Part shown: positions 32,690-44,484 of the stretch, one piece after another
How the letters are laid out: every line of letters begins with the position of its first letter
Numbering within the stretch: the stretch's first letter is position 1
NCBI GenBank assembly: GCA_025617745.1
Contig: CM046859.1
Span: forward strand, 248,001-312,000
Source: Heliocidaris erythrogramma
Lineage: Eukaryota; Echinodermata; Echinoidea; Camarodonta; Echinometridae
Direction of reading: 5' to 3'
Length of the DNA: 64,000 nt
Translations under genes and position numbers: made by a program
Notes under the pieces: model-generated
What the model saw: only the letters and a program-made list of their open reading frames with translations
The model's database searches: none
Told to the model about the DNA's origin: nothing

Positions 32690-34336
32690 GTGCCAAGCTA
32701 AAAGATGATCCTTTCCTCCTGGTTCATCCTTTCCTCATCTGTTACCCAGCACTGCTTAAAAACACAAACTCTCAGACCGTTGATCGTGTGATATTAGCAA
32801 GATTGAATTGTTGGGCAACGGGGAGACCACGAAGATGCTCCGTCACTCGATCAGGCAGTCTCCGTTTCGTCTCCCCTACGTACAACTTTCTGCAAGAAAT
32901 GCAAGTTATGCAATAGATAATTTTTGTAGAAGTGCAGGATAAATTTTTGGTCACATTCCATGATCCCTTGGGTCCAGCGATGGTGGTGGCATCCGTTACA
33001 TGAGAGTAGGTCTTGCATCTAGGTCGACGGCAGGGAACTGTATTAAGGGGTGATAGCGTATCCGTTCCCGAGCAGGCTGTATAGAAGATTTCACAAGAAT
33101 TCTTCTTAGACTAGAATCCTTCCTATATGGCATTAAAGGCATATCTCTGAAGATATCCTTAGTTTGGGGATGGTCGCTGAGCATCTTGAAGTTTTTCCTC
33201 ATGACATGGGCGACTTGAGCACTTGAGGGGTGATTATGTGAAGACCATAGATACTCGGGCAGCATTTTCCTTCTCTTTGGGCTGTAGCAAGGCTTCGTGC
33301 TGGGTCTGGGGGACAATCTTCTGCTTTGCTTCTTCGATAACTTCTGAATCAGTAGGGTATCCCCATCTGTTTAAAGAAACCAGCCATCTCGTTGATACGG
33401 CATTTGCAGTCCTCGTCAGTGCTACATAGTCTACGAAGCCGCGCGAACTGTGATCTGGGGGATAGATCGCTTACACGAAGGTGGATGGGACGAGCTGTAG
33501 TTGAGGGAACAGTGGGCATCAGTTGGTTTGTAGTGAACCCCAGTTCTAACGCTGGTCCCATCAACAGTGAGTTCTACGTCCAAGAAATCGATGGAAGTAG
33601 AATGGCGTGAGTGAATTTGAGGGATGGATCGAAGCCATTGAAATGAAAGGTGCACTTCTCTCGAGCAAGTGGCAATGCCTAGATAGTCATCTATGTAACG
33701 TAAGAGAAGGAGGGGCTTGGTTCCGTTGAAGGTAGATAAGATCTTACTCTCCACATAGCCCATAAATAGACAGGCATACGAAGGGCCCATTTTAGTTCCC
33801 ATAGAGACTCCCTGTCTTTGCAGATAGCATCTTCCGTCAAACTGGAAAGATGACAAGTTGAGAACCAGTTCGGTTAGGCGTAGCACGGTCCTGTCATCGG
33901 GCCTATCAGCTGAGGGGTTTGCAAGTAAGAAATGCTGGATAGCCTTCAAACCCTTGTTGCTTGGTATGTTCGTATACAATGCCGAAACATCCGTGGTGAA
34001 GAGGAAGTGATCCATACCCTGTGGTAGAGTGATGTTCTGTACACGTAGAATAGCATCTGACGAATCCCTCACATAATATGTAGGTAGTGACTTCACCAGG
34101 GGGGGGGGGGGAATGCTATCGAGATATCGGCTAGCAATAGGTCTCCCTGGGTTGCCCAGCTTGTGTATCTTAGGCAGCAGATAGAAGGTAGAGAGTTTAG
34201 GGTTCCTTTGAATTAGATTAGTAGCGCTCTGCGGTAGATGTTCATTCTCGATGAGATCCCGTATGGTGTCTTTCACTATTTGTTGGTGCTCCTCTGTAGG
34301 GTCTTCCCAACTAACAATCGGACGTTTTCTGAACAT
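32690..34336 (-). mobile_element. Penelope-like element with RT and GIY-YIG regions
   Basis: In order on the minus strand: an N-terminal region (KRPIVSWEDP), the RT motifs FYLLPKIHKLGNPGRPI, FTTDVSALYTNIP, QGVSMGTKMGPSYACLFMG and the catalytic YIDDYLG, then the RT thumb region with HYKPTDAHCSLNYSSSHP. A GIY-YIG endonuclease segment follows (IYCITCISCRKLYVGETKRR). This order is diagnostic for endonuclease-bearing Penelope-like elements. A G-run sits within the RT region, and the copy appears broken in several places, so it is inactive. It is a different lineage from the fragment at 28.1 kb. Confidence 0.9.
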
Positions 34337-34339
34337 TCT

Positions 34340-34620
34340 AAAAAAGTTAGTTACTTGGACGTTTTGTAAACACGTTTTTAGAACGTGTTTTGTGGAAGAT
34401 TTTAGACGTTTTTAGAACGTTTTAACAGGACGCTTTTCAAACGTTTTCTAAACGTTAGAAAAACCAATAAAAATCTTTTATGCATTTGCTTTTAAGTGTA
34501 AGGACATGCAGAAAACCCTCTCGGACGCTGGAGACGTTTTTGCAAACGTTTTAAGAACATCAAAAAACGTCCAGAAAACCTTTTAAGAACGCCTAAAAAC
34601 GCCTGAAACCCCCATTTCTT
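34340..34620. repeat. Degenerate AACGTTTT/AAAACGTT repeat
   Basis: Short words such as GTTTTTAGAACGTTT and AAACGTTTTCTAAACGTT in both orientations, giving local hairpins. It directly abuts the 5' side of the Penelope-like element. Confidence 0.6.
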
Positions 34621-34624
34621 TATG

Positions 34625-35185
34625 CATTTGGTGACAGTTAGTAAATCGGGCGACCCCAAACGATACCCAACTAAAAAATAATGAATATTCATAATATATT
34701 CAAATACAGCAAATCTTTTAAGAATGTCTAAAATGTCCTGCCGATCGGTAAGTATCATACAGAGATAATGAAAAAGGGGGTTTAACAATGATCCCTGTAA
34801 TTTCTTCAAAGTCTGACTGAGTAGAATTATAAATAGTACATTGATGACGATTATTTATGTAGCTAGAAAATGCATTTTAGCCTCATTATCTCAATATTTC
34901 AAGGACCATTTGGACCATGCACTTTAAACTTGGTACCAATATGTACATATATCGTCTTATAGTGAGATGAACTGTATAAGTAGGTCAGAGATCAAAGTTC
35001 ACAAAGGTCAATGTGTTAGCAGTTTTAGTTTTGGTCTTGATCATAAATGGAAGTCTCATAAAAAACCTATTGATGGACATAAATCGAAGTATGCAGCATC
35101 GTATTGAGATAAAGTATGCAGACTTGAGTCAGGTCATAAGATAAATGATTTATAGTGCAAAAATGTTATGATTCATCCAGTAATG
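34625..35185. other. No gene recognised
   Basis: AT-rich DNA with no recognised structure. Confidence 0.5.
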
Positions 35186-35196
35186 CTAAATGTCAT

Positions 35197-35327
35197 TGGT
35201 ATTATAAATCAAATACTGGACATAAGCTACTCACTGAATAAGCCAGAAGAAATTGGTGAAACGTTGCGAAGAAACAGCTATAGTGAGTAGCTTATGTCCA
35301 GTATTTGATTTTTAATACCAATGATAC
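35197..35327. mobile_element. Small perfect foldback (MITE-like)
   Basis: Two arms of about 45 bp, nearly perfect inverses (ATTGGTATTATAAATCAAAT ... AGTGAGTAGCTTATGTCC), around a loop of about 45 bp. The stem contains AAATACTGGACATAAGCTAC. No coding sequence. Confidence 0.7.
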
Positions 35328-35329
35328 CA

Positions 35330-36060
35330 ATAGTGCACATTATAAACATGTAGTAGAAAATTGTCATAGTGAATTATTTACCAAATTTAGACGGAAGCGT
35401 ATAGGAGACGGGTTTTTTTTTTTCTTTTTTTAAACCTTATATTATCTGTCTTTGCAAAATGTAAAACATTTCAAAATTATCATGAAAATGTAGGCCAACA
35501 TAGATAAGCAATTTATTTAAAGAATCATTGATTGCGTTAAAAATATTAGCCTTCCGACGCTTTACAGTGTGCGTCAATGAAAAGGAAATCCGTATTCAGG
35601 TCATAATACCTATAAGCAGATAAGCAAGTGAAATCGCTCAAAAAGTAAAGCGGTATATGATAGTTGATAATGTCTTCTTTAATTTTAAAGGCAGCTCACG
35701 AAAATGTGATTATGGATGTCTGATCACTGGCCAATTTTAAAAAGCATCAAAGTGTCAAATCAAAGGAAACAGGATAGGCTACAATGCAGAAATCTTTGAT
35801 TATCTCTTTATAAATTTATACTAATTGCAACGATATTTAGGGTTGAATGATGGTTTCCTTTTAATAGACTCACATTGCAATCGTGTAACATTCATTCTTT
35901 TTATTTCACTTTCAGATGGTCAAATAAAGAGGAATTCTCGAAAGGTAAATATGATTATGCATATTAACATGTATTATTTTAAGTTAGGCACATTCTTTAT
36001 TACAATGCAATATAGGCCCTTCACCAATTACGTAAATAACTGTGCATATTTGTATGGGGC
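35330..36060. other. No gene recognised
   Basis: AT-rich DNA. No element ends or exons recognised. Confidence 0.5.
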
Positions 36061-36066
36061 GCCAAG

Positions 36067-37388
36067 TGTTCACCAAGTTATTCTGTAGAAACTTGCCTGA
36101 TTTTGTGACAAAATTCACTAAAAACTCGGTTTTCTTACAAAATTATTGAACAGCAATTCATTTTGTAACAAAATGAATTTTAAAAGGTAATTTTTTAACA
36201 AAAAATATTCTGTTACAAAATTAACATTACAGAAATATTTTTTCCGATTTCATTTTGTAACAAACATCATTCTGTTACAAAATTAACATGACAATTTTTT
36301 TATTTTGATACAAAAATCATTCTGTTACAAAATGAACATGTCCAATTATATTTTGTAACGAAAATTATTTTGTCCTTTCTCATTTTGTAACGAAAATAAT
36401 TTTGTTACAAAATTAACATGGCGAATTTATTTTGTCCATTTCCATTTTGTAACAAAAATCATTCTGTTACAAAATGAACATAACAAAATTATTTTGTAAC
36501 AAAAATTATTTTGTGCATTTAGAAGTTAGAAGTCTGTAGGATGTAGGATAGTTCAGATAGCCAAGGAGAACAAAAGACATGAAAATGGCCCCAAAACGGA
36601 CAACATGGCGCCTGGACGGTCATGCAAGAGTGATTCCGGAAAACGAAGAGTCAGGTGCCCAACTTGACATGCCAAAGAACATGCGTACGAAATTTGAAAT
36701 AAAATGGACAAGGGGAAAGGACCTAGACAGAGCTAACAATCACTGCATGCAAAACAAATTTGCTGCAGAGGAACAAGAAGAAGAAGTCGAAGAAGAATGC
36801 AAAACTCGAACGAGAAAAGACCACTGACTGACGTCAATGAATTATGTGTCCATTCTCATTTTGTGACAAAAATCATTCTGTTACAAAATGAAAATTGACA
36901 AAATGATTTTTGTTACAAAAAATCGGACAGAATTAGTTTGTGATGTTAATTTTGTAACAGAATGAGTTTTGTTACAAAATGAGGATGAACCAAATTATTC
37001 TGTCATGATTAATTTTGTAACAAAATGATTTTTGTTACAAAGTGAGGATGAACCAAATTATTCTGTCATGATTAATTTTGTAACAGAATGAGTTTTGTTA
37101 CAAAATGAAAATGAACCAAATTATTCTGCCATGATTTATTTTGTAACAAAATAAAAAAAATTGTCATGTTAATTTTGTAACAGAATGATGTTTGTTACAA
37201 AATGAAATCGGACAAAATAATTCTGTAATGTTAATTTTGAAACAGAATATTTTTTGGTTACAAAATTACCTTTTAAAATTCATTTTATTACAAAATGAAT
37301 TGCTGTTCAATAATTTTGTAACAAAAGTTTGTTAGAGTGGATTTTGTCACAAAATCTGGCAAGTTTCCACAGAATAACTTGGTGAACA
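36067..37388. mobile_element. Foldback element made of TTTTGTAACAAAA words
   Basis: The ends TGTTCACCAAGTTATTCTGT and its inverse face each other across 1.3 kb. Each arm is a chain of variants of the self-complementary word TTTTGTAACAAAA and of TTCTGTTACAAAA, so the whole element can fold on itself and each word can also fold locally. The centre carries a copy of repeat R1 (36,527-36,838). There is no coding frame. Confidence 0.75.
36527..36838 (+). repeat. Dispersed repeat R1, copy 3, inside the foldback element
   Basis: Matches 31,770-32,095 with about 10 percent difference and the same 3' end GACTGACGTCAATG. It sits at the centre between the two foldback arms. Confidence 0.75.
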
Positions 37389-37450
37389 TATATTTGGAGT
37401 AGTGTAATGGTCTTATCTTCAATATGTTCATTTGTACAACAGAATATTAA

Positions 37451-39089
37451 CCCCTACCGTGCCACCCATTCTGTACATTCCCCCCTTGTCTGGCCACCCC
37501 AAAAAAGGCAAAGTCAGACTTTCACCTTCATGCATGTTTATCACCATTTTATCATACCTTCTCTTCATCCTACACAATTAATTTCTACACAAAATATATT
37601 CTCTAATATATCCTTTCAATGAAAACATTAAAAGTAATTCATTTTTCCACCCCTAAATTCACAAACTAAATGATTTAAAAATCTTACTTTTGGGGGGTCA
37701 AAACTCTCATTTCCTTCTCTGTTCATACATGTAAACCCTATTGACCCATTTCAGAGCACGTATAATAGGAATGTTCCATTCAGGTAAAATAGGGGTGTTG
37801 CATTAGCAAGTTCATTGGACCAATCCAAGTGAAAAATAGGGGTTCTGTCAGAAATGTACGGAGGGGCTAGCATTACAAAATATAAGAAGAATAAATAATT
37901 AGGACGATATCATGTATCCCTACAAAATATACCTATTGTACAGTTTTACAGTCCATTTTGAAAATGCATTCAAATTGATAACCATTCAGGGAGGTATTAG
38001 GCCTACAGGGGGATAATCTCAGCTGAGAGCTTTCTATTCATAGCGTCTGAACTTGGCTTTTCTTTCCTGTCGTAGAAATGCCTATAGGATGGAGTTTTTG
38101 TATTGTAAGCCTGATGCTTTCTTGTATGTATTTACTACATTGTGATCATCACAGCTTGTATAGTAGGAGAGTGGGATTATAATGTACATTCCAAGTTATA
38201 AATGTTTTGGGAGAGTAGAAATAAAATATTATATGCATGTATATATTTCACTTATTACACAGGGTTTTTCCCCCTTTCATTCTAATATCAGTTTAGAAGA
38301 TATAAAAAGTTTCTTCTCTTTTTTTAAGGGGGGGGGGTGGATATAAGATATGAAATCATCGCTTGCAAGAGGGGCAGGGACCCGGGCTGGAGCAGGCTGA
38401 GCCTGAGGGATGTCACTCTCTTCCCAATCACCGTCGTCTGATTCGGTCTCCGACTCGGAACTTATGTCCATGGGTTCCCCGTCAAAGTCTCCATTTTCGC
38501 TGACATTGTCGGCAACATAGAGACCATGGTATAGTTGTCGTGCTTCATCTCCGTCATATACCTTTCGCGGTTGTTTTCTGGTCATGGTTGGAGCATTCGA
38601 ATTCGATATCAATTAGCGCAAAGTAGAAGGCTGGCTGTATAATCTGACGTCTGCTTGATTTAGCGTTTCGGTTTTTGCTGGTGCATGAAGCATCGTTCGA
38701 TAGCGCTAGCGAATGGAAGCGGTAAATATACAGCGCACGTAAAGGACCTTTGCTGGGCCCAGCGAAGTGTAATGCATTCTGGGATATGTTTTCCGCGCGC
38801 GCGAGCTCAAGAAAGTTATCGTAGTACATTATGCCTCCGTGATCTGACTTTCTACCAAGAAATCATGTTTTCGCACTAAATTCGAATGTAACCCCATATA
38901 AAACTGACTCGAAATCGTAAGTTTATAAAACAATGAAGCTTTTCATGTATTTAGAAAACTACAATATTTTGGCAATAATTTGACATTTGATGTTAAATGT
39001 GATGATACTTGGCGGGCGGCAGATGCCGCCCACGGCCAGCTGTAAGGATAACTCCCGGGCGGATATAACCGCCCACGGCCCGCTAGGGG
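37451..39089 (-). mobile_element. piggyBac-like deletion derivative with TTAA duplications
   Basis: TTAA at 37,447-37,450 is followed by CCCCTACCGTGCC. At the other side TTAA at 39,090-39,093 is preceded by the inverse of CCCCTAGCGGGCC, so two matching terminal repeats face each other at TTAA sites, the piggyBac signature. Just inside the 39 kb end lie two strong hairpins (GGGCGGTTATATCCGCCC and GGGCGGCATCTGCCGCCC). An acidic coding segment is retained (38,277-38,612), but the DDD catalytic part and the Cys-rich C-terminus are missing. Confidence 0.75.
38277..38612 (-). pseudogene. Acidic N-terminal segment of a piggyBac-like transposase
   Basis: The frame opens at Met (38,612), or MTRKQPRKVYDGDEAR slightly inside, and continues through an acidic tract (SSESETESDDGDWEESD) and a Pro/Ala linker. 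It then hits a C-run and low-complexity tail with a stop. Acidic Ser/Asp/Glu leaders are usual in piggyBac transposases, and the position inside matched TTAA ends supports this. It is about 100 residues against the usual 550-600, so only the leader remains. Alone, the sequence could also be an acidic host exon. Confidence 0.55.
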
Positions 39090-39093
39090 TTAA

Positions 39094-40278
39094 TGTACAA
39101 TAGAAGAGAAAAAAAGCTGATGCTGGGGTAATAATATGATACTTGCGGGGCCCTGTCACAAGGTGACTTTGAATAATATATAGTGTAGACAAGACTACTT
39201 GTATGTTGAGTAGACATAATCGATATTGTATTTTGTAAGATGAATCAAGTAATAATTATTCGGAAGGCCATAATTATTTAGTATTAGACGAAGATGATGC
39301 CATAAGTATGTATAAACTTTATCTTAGGTAGTGATGTATTTTCTATATATTATTATGGTTGTATTGCATGTATCACATATAGGATTTTATATATTAGATT
39401 AACAAGTGCCTCCCCTCCCCCCCCCCCCCCCCCCCCCCTCTCTTTGAAGAGATATAATCCATCACAAAATTATGTTTTATGATGAGTCAAAATAGCTTTT
39501 TATTCAATGTAAAGAAAGGAGACGTTTCATTGCAATGAAAGGTTTCATGAGAAATAGGTGGAAAACTTCCTGTGGAAGTTTCCAAGTAGTTGTACAAAGG
39601 ATATGACGTTGGTCAGAGGTCACAGTGAGGAAAAAATGAATCGGTATTCTGGGCATTATCCCTGACAAGGAAACCCTATGCCCATATAAGATGAAGGAAA
39701 AGGATGGATGGGGAAAAATGTAAACATCCACCGGTAAAGTGCTGGTCCTTCCGGCTCGTAGCAGGTGAAAGTTTCAACCAATCAGGGGCAAGTTGTAAAA
39801 TGAGTGACCAGGCACAAGCCAATGACAGTTGGGTGGGGCGTAGACATTAAAACATTTTCTGAGAATACTAGTCACCCAAAATCTTGACCATTAGGCCTAT
39901 GGGAGAAAATGAGTATAAGTATGCCAGTAAAGTCACTTCCAATTCAGATGCTAATGCGAATTGAGATAACTTCAAGACTACAGTAGGGTGGGAAGATGTG
40001 TATACGGCTCTCTGTGAATACAACATTGGTATTTGTATTTTATTTGTTTGATCACGGTAAAAGACCTCTATCAGCTAAAAGCTGCTTTTCAGCAAGGACG
40101 TGAACATAACGATAACATAACGATGAATACATAAATACGAAATTATGTACAAAAGAAATCACAAAATCATTAAAAGAATTAAATAATAAAGTGAATACAA
40201 AGAAACATAAAGAGAAATGGTATATGAAAATCAAAACTAGAAACATAACATGAAATCATATAAAATGATTTCATGAAT
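39094..40278. other. No gene recognised
   Basis: AT-rich DNA with a C-run of about 27 bases at 39,412-39,438. Two CCAAT-type words (ACCAATCAGGGG and GCCAATGACAG, 39,778-39,830) could be promoter elements, but no transcript can be assigned. Confidence 0.4.
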
Positions 40279-40284
40279 TTAAAA

Positions 40285-43150
40285 TATTATGTAACATTCA
40301 GCGATGGATGTGTGTGTGTGGGGGGGGGGGGTGTATTGTTGAGATGGGGATAGACTCCTTAAAAATGTCGGGGGGTTTTCTGCTCGGATGTCTGACGGTA
40401 AATTATTGAAGAGTTTTGAAGCAGAATACAGGGGACTATTTCTAAGAAAGTTTATGAGTGGCCGGGGTAATTTAATTTGAAAGTTGATATTACGTAACAT
40501 ATATTCACTTGATTTAAGACGAATGCGAGAGCATAGGGAAGATGGGGCAATGTTATTCACTAATTTGTATATAAACTAAAATAGATTAAAATTCTAATTT
40601 TCACATTTTCAAATGACAGTAATTTTATCAATATTGATCAACAATTCATTATTTGAGAACCATTTTGAAATAGAGAGCAAATCTTTGTTTATAACCGTTT
40701 TTAAAGCTGCTAGGTCTTTCGAAGAAAAATAAATACAGTATCGTCTGTATATAAAGAGAGAGAACAATTTTCGACTGATTTAACAAAATCATTCAGAGTA
40801 AGTATAAAAAGGAGGGGGCCCAATATAGCCCCTGGGGCACCCCGCTTTCTACTCCTCGAAATCTTGACATGTTACCATTGACAAATGTGGATTGCTCCCG
40901 CAGAAATAGTCTCGGAACCAATTAATTGCACCTTCATCAAATCCAAAGTGTGACAATTTTTTTCAATAGTATGTTAAACGAAATCAAATCAAAAGCCTTC
41001 TCCCAGTCTATGGTAACCATGTCCACAATATATCCTTGGTCGATTTTGGGGGGAAAATCATCAGTAATATTTAACAAAGCAGTAGCAGTTGAATGACCTG
41101 GGCGGAACCCGTGTTGGCATGCATGGATCAAGTATGCTATTACAAGACGAGTAGTTTATACACTTGATCGAACACAATCTTTCCCAACACTTTAGACAAT
41201 ACAGGAAGAACCGAGATCGGTCTATAGTCGGGCGGATTTGTTGTGTCACCACTCTTAAAGATCGGTGTAACACGAGCCCTTTTCCATGCATCAGTGATTT
41301 TACCAGTACACAATGAGCTATTAAGGATATATGTGTCAAAGGTGAAAGGATGTAGTCAACCGCATCTTTAATCACACAGGCAGGGATTTGATCTAGTCCC
41401 GTAGCTTTGTTTCCTGCAATGTTATTGATCTTGAATGGAAATCGATTTAAACCTGAAAGTAGTTTGATCTTTAGTCAAAAATTGTTCAAAATCATCACTG
41501 AAGGTAAAATGCTGTTTACGTTTAGAAGCCATATCAACAATATGATCATTCAATCGAGAAGTAATTTCTTTGTATCCCAAGAAATCTCCATTAAAAGACA
41601 ACTTTTTAATCAATTTCATATTCTTTTTGTTTGGTAACATACATACTTCCACATTGCCACACAATTTCCTTTACTACTCAGAATGCTTTCAGAGATATAT
41701 GACCGTTTTGCCTTTCTTATCACATCAGTAACCATATTTCTCAGTTTTCTATACGATTTCCAGTCTTTTTCTGATCTGGAAGTTTTAGCTCGGTTTTTTA
41801 TATCATCTCTCTCACCTATTTTATCTAAGATATCGCTATTTATCCATGGCGTTTCTTTTTGCCGTACCCTCTTTTTACGAAGTGGAGCGTGTTTATCCAA
41901 AACCGAATTAAATTTCCGAGACCAGATTTCGTAAGCGATGCTAGGGTCCGTTTCTGAGAGAACGTCTTGCCAACATATTTGACGTAAGTCATTCTTAAAG
42001 TCGACTAAATTCATTTTCTTCAAATTTCTTGAATAAACAAATTTATGACATACATGTACTTCCATTCCATTAAGCATGATCACTCATGCTTAATGGAACG
42101 ACATCGCAGAATGTAACTTTGTTGTGATTGGAAGAGTATAATACATCAATTAAAGGAGAAGAATTGAGATGTTTGCGTTATTCTCGTAGGCTTTTCAACA
42201 TGTTTCAAATCGTAAAATTCAACTAAGCTCAGTAATCGCTTTGTTTGGCAAGAGGGTGGCTGTTTCATAATGGCACAATTAAGATCTCCTAAGAGAATGA
42301 AATCTTTAGATAATGATTCTATAGACAGTAGCAAATTTCAAACAACTCAAATACGGCAGTCTGAGTGTTTGGTTGTCTATACCAGTGTACAATTAGAAAA
42401 GGTTTCTGTTTAAGGATGCATATCTCAACACACCAAGAAACGAATCATGTCTTACATTGAACTGAAGAAATTCCTTGAATGCATTAGCGCCTATCATGGC
42501 AGCTCGGCTAAAGCCGGGGTAATGTGATACTTTGATTTAAGCGCAGTAGAGTATTATTTGTATAGTAGCTGCGCTATATAAATGGACATATTATTATTAT
42601 TATTATTTAAGATATAACAATATTCCACCTCCATTTCGGTTTCTATCTCCTCTGATCATTCTATAACCTTGAACGTCTATCTCTTTATTAGACACAGAAG
42701 CATCTTACCATGTCTTACAGAGACACAATATTTGAATATTTTGCTTGCACAACATATTACGCTCTTCATCTAATGATAATTTCCAATAGAAAACATACGT
42801 TTAAGTGGGCAATGTTAATACCCGATAACGAACTGGTTTTGTTTAAAATATCGTCGGCACTGTGATAATTATCATAAATAGCTGCATCGAGTTGACGAGG
42901 AATAATCTCAGGCGGTGATATCTCAATACATGTACATGTATTATTAGGTAATTCATCGAATAGGCATGCATCACAAATCCAGTTAGTATCGGACAAGAAA
43001 ATATCATGGGATGCCCGAGAACATGCCAAATTGGTCCATCTATTACAGATACGCATAATAAAGCATTTTGATATATTTTAGTTCTTTCAAACATAACAAA
43101 CATAGGAATTCCAGATTTCGAGTGACTGTAGGTGTACGAGTCAATCATGG
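40285..43150 (-). mobile_element. Decayed LINE (CR1/Jockey-type superfamily)
   Basis: Minus-strand pieces in correct LINE order. A Cys-rich PHD-like segment (CNRWTNLACSRA ... WICDACLFDELP) is followed by the start of an AP-type endonuclease (INIAHLNVCFLL, then DFILLGDLNCAI). Next come the linker (DKHAPLRKKRVRQ..PWINSDI), RT pieces (ACQHGFRPGHSTATALL, then SGVPQG) and the C-terminal SPLYSASKLFNNLPSDIR. The frame is broken in many places and a short plus-strand tail repeat is inserted near 42.5 kb. It is an old, inactive copy. Confidence 0.85.
42488..42608 (+). repeat. SINE or LINE 3' tail with ATT repeat
   Basis: The sequence GTAGCTGCGCTATATAAATG followed by an (ATT)n run, a common 3'-end form of short retroposons. 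It is inserted in the endonuclease region of the minus-strand LINE. A related reverse-oriented tail is at 51,520-51,575. Confidence 0.55.
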
Positions 43151-43229
43151 GTTTACTGTTAAAGGCATAATTATGAGATGAAAAATAGGTTAAATGACAG
43201 CTGCTGAAAAAGAAATGAACTATGAATTT

Positions 43230-43800
43230 GCATTTTCAAGATCTTGGATGCTTCTCACCATGGTTTTTCGGTGGTCGACAGTCAATACGCGGTGTTGTAA
43301 GGACAACATGATAGTCCGGATCTTGGTTGAGTTGAGCAGGCTGTGAAGCCCCACCGATGTGTCGGCGGTGCCCTGTCGATTTCCCGTCGGTCGCCGGTCG
43401 ATTTGGGGTCAAAACTGGGCGAAATCGGGGGGGGGGGGGCTTCTCTGCGCGGCGTCCAGGCAGTGACCACCTAATGACCCACCGATTCCCAGGCGGTGAC
43501 CCACCGGCCACCGGCCGATTTTGAACTCGCAGCCCCGTAACCAACCGATCTCCCAGCGGCGACCGGGCGGCAACCGCTCGGCAGCCTTTAATCTAGCGGC
43601 TTCGATTTTTGACCTAAATCGCTCGACGGCGACCGTCCGGGCACCGAGCGTATTTAGGGCGGCGAGTGGAAAGTCGGCAGGCGCCGCCAGAATTTTAACT
43701 CCGTGCTAAAACTTCAGCGGCGACCGAGCGATACCCTAAAAACCAGCGATGCCCGGACGCGAATTTTGTTCCGCAAGACTGAATTGCGCAAGCGCGTGGG
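43230..43800. repeat. GC-rich block of CGGCGACCG-type words
   Basis: A sharp GC-rich island in AT-rich surroundings, made of degenerate GGCGACCGGGCGGCAACCG-like words in both orientations and a G-run. It opens frames rich in Arg/Pro but without recognisable domains. Confidence 0.5.
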
Positions 43801-43859
43801 CTCTCCAAAACTGCACTCATAGCCCACAGGGACAGAAGCAGTTGGTCAATTGGTCATTC

Positions 43860-44235
43860 TTTTTTTCTTCTCATGAAGAAGGGGTAGTCATACAAAGAAA
43901 AAGGGCCACTTGACAGAGGTAAAAACGGGCACTTATAAGAAGGTAAAATTGCACTTTGCACATTAGAACTGAAAATGGGCACTAATCCACCAGACGAAAA
44001 AACAAAGGCACAGATTTCAAAAGGGGCAGTAATTTCTGAGGTTAAAAGGGGGACTTATCAGAAAGATGAAGGGTGGGGTGGGCAGTTACACGAAGGAAAA
44101 ATGGGCACTTATCAGAGGTGAAAAAAGCCACTTATCAGAAGGGAAAATTGCACTATTAGAACGGAAAAGGGGCACTATAATCAGACCAAAAAAAGGGCGC
44201 CTTTTAGATTTTAGAAATTCCCCAAAACCTCACGA
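43860..44235 (+). repeat. Relict of the hAT-like GGGCACTTATCAGAAGG repeat
   Basis: Degenerate tandem words GGGCACTTATnAGAAGG and CACTATTAGAACGGAAAAG match the core of the element at 14,699-15,827 (15,340-15,660). The CAGGGGCGGCG ends are not seen, so this is a fragment. Confidence 0.65.
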
Positions 44236-44484
44236 AAAGGAGACACTGTACTAATCCATTCGATCCCGAACAGTCGTGAAAATGAAGGACGAATTGATGC
44301 GTGAACAATGATTAACATTGGCGTAAATTTTTCGTGATTCAGGCTTGACGCCCAATTCGGCGATGACCACGCAATGGCACGCACTGGTATGCAATAATGC
44401 GGGCCTGTGCGGGGACCAAAGTGCGGGCAAATGTAAATGGGGCATATCGCCTCCGCACACCGTCGACGTCCCGTCTGCTTCGAT

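Noticed and set aside
36579-36827. 82-codon plus-strand frame ending in Glu-rich sequence
   Set aside because: It lies in repeat R1; the other R1 copies do not keep this frame, so it is not under coding constraint.
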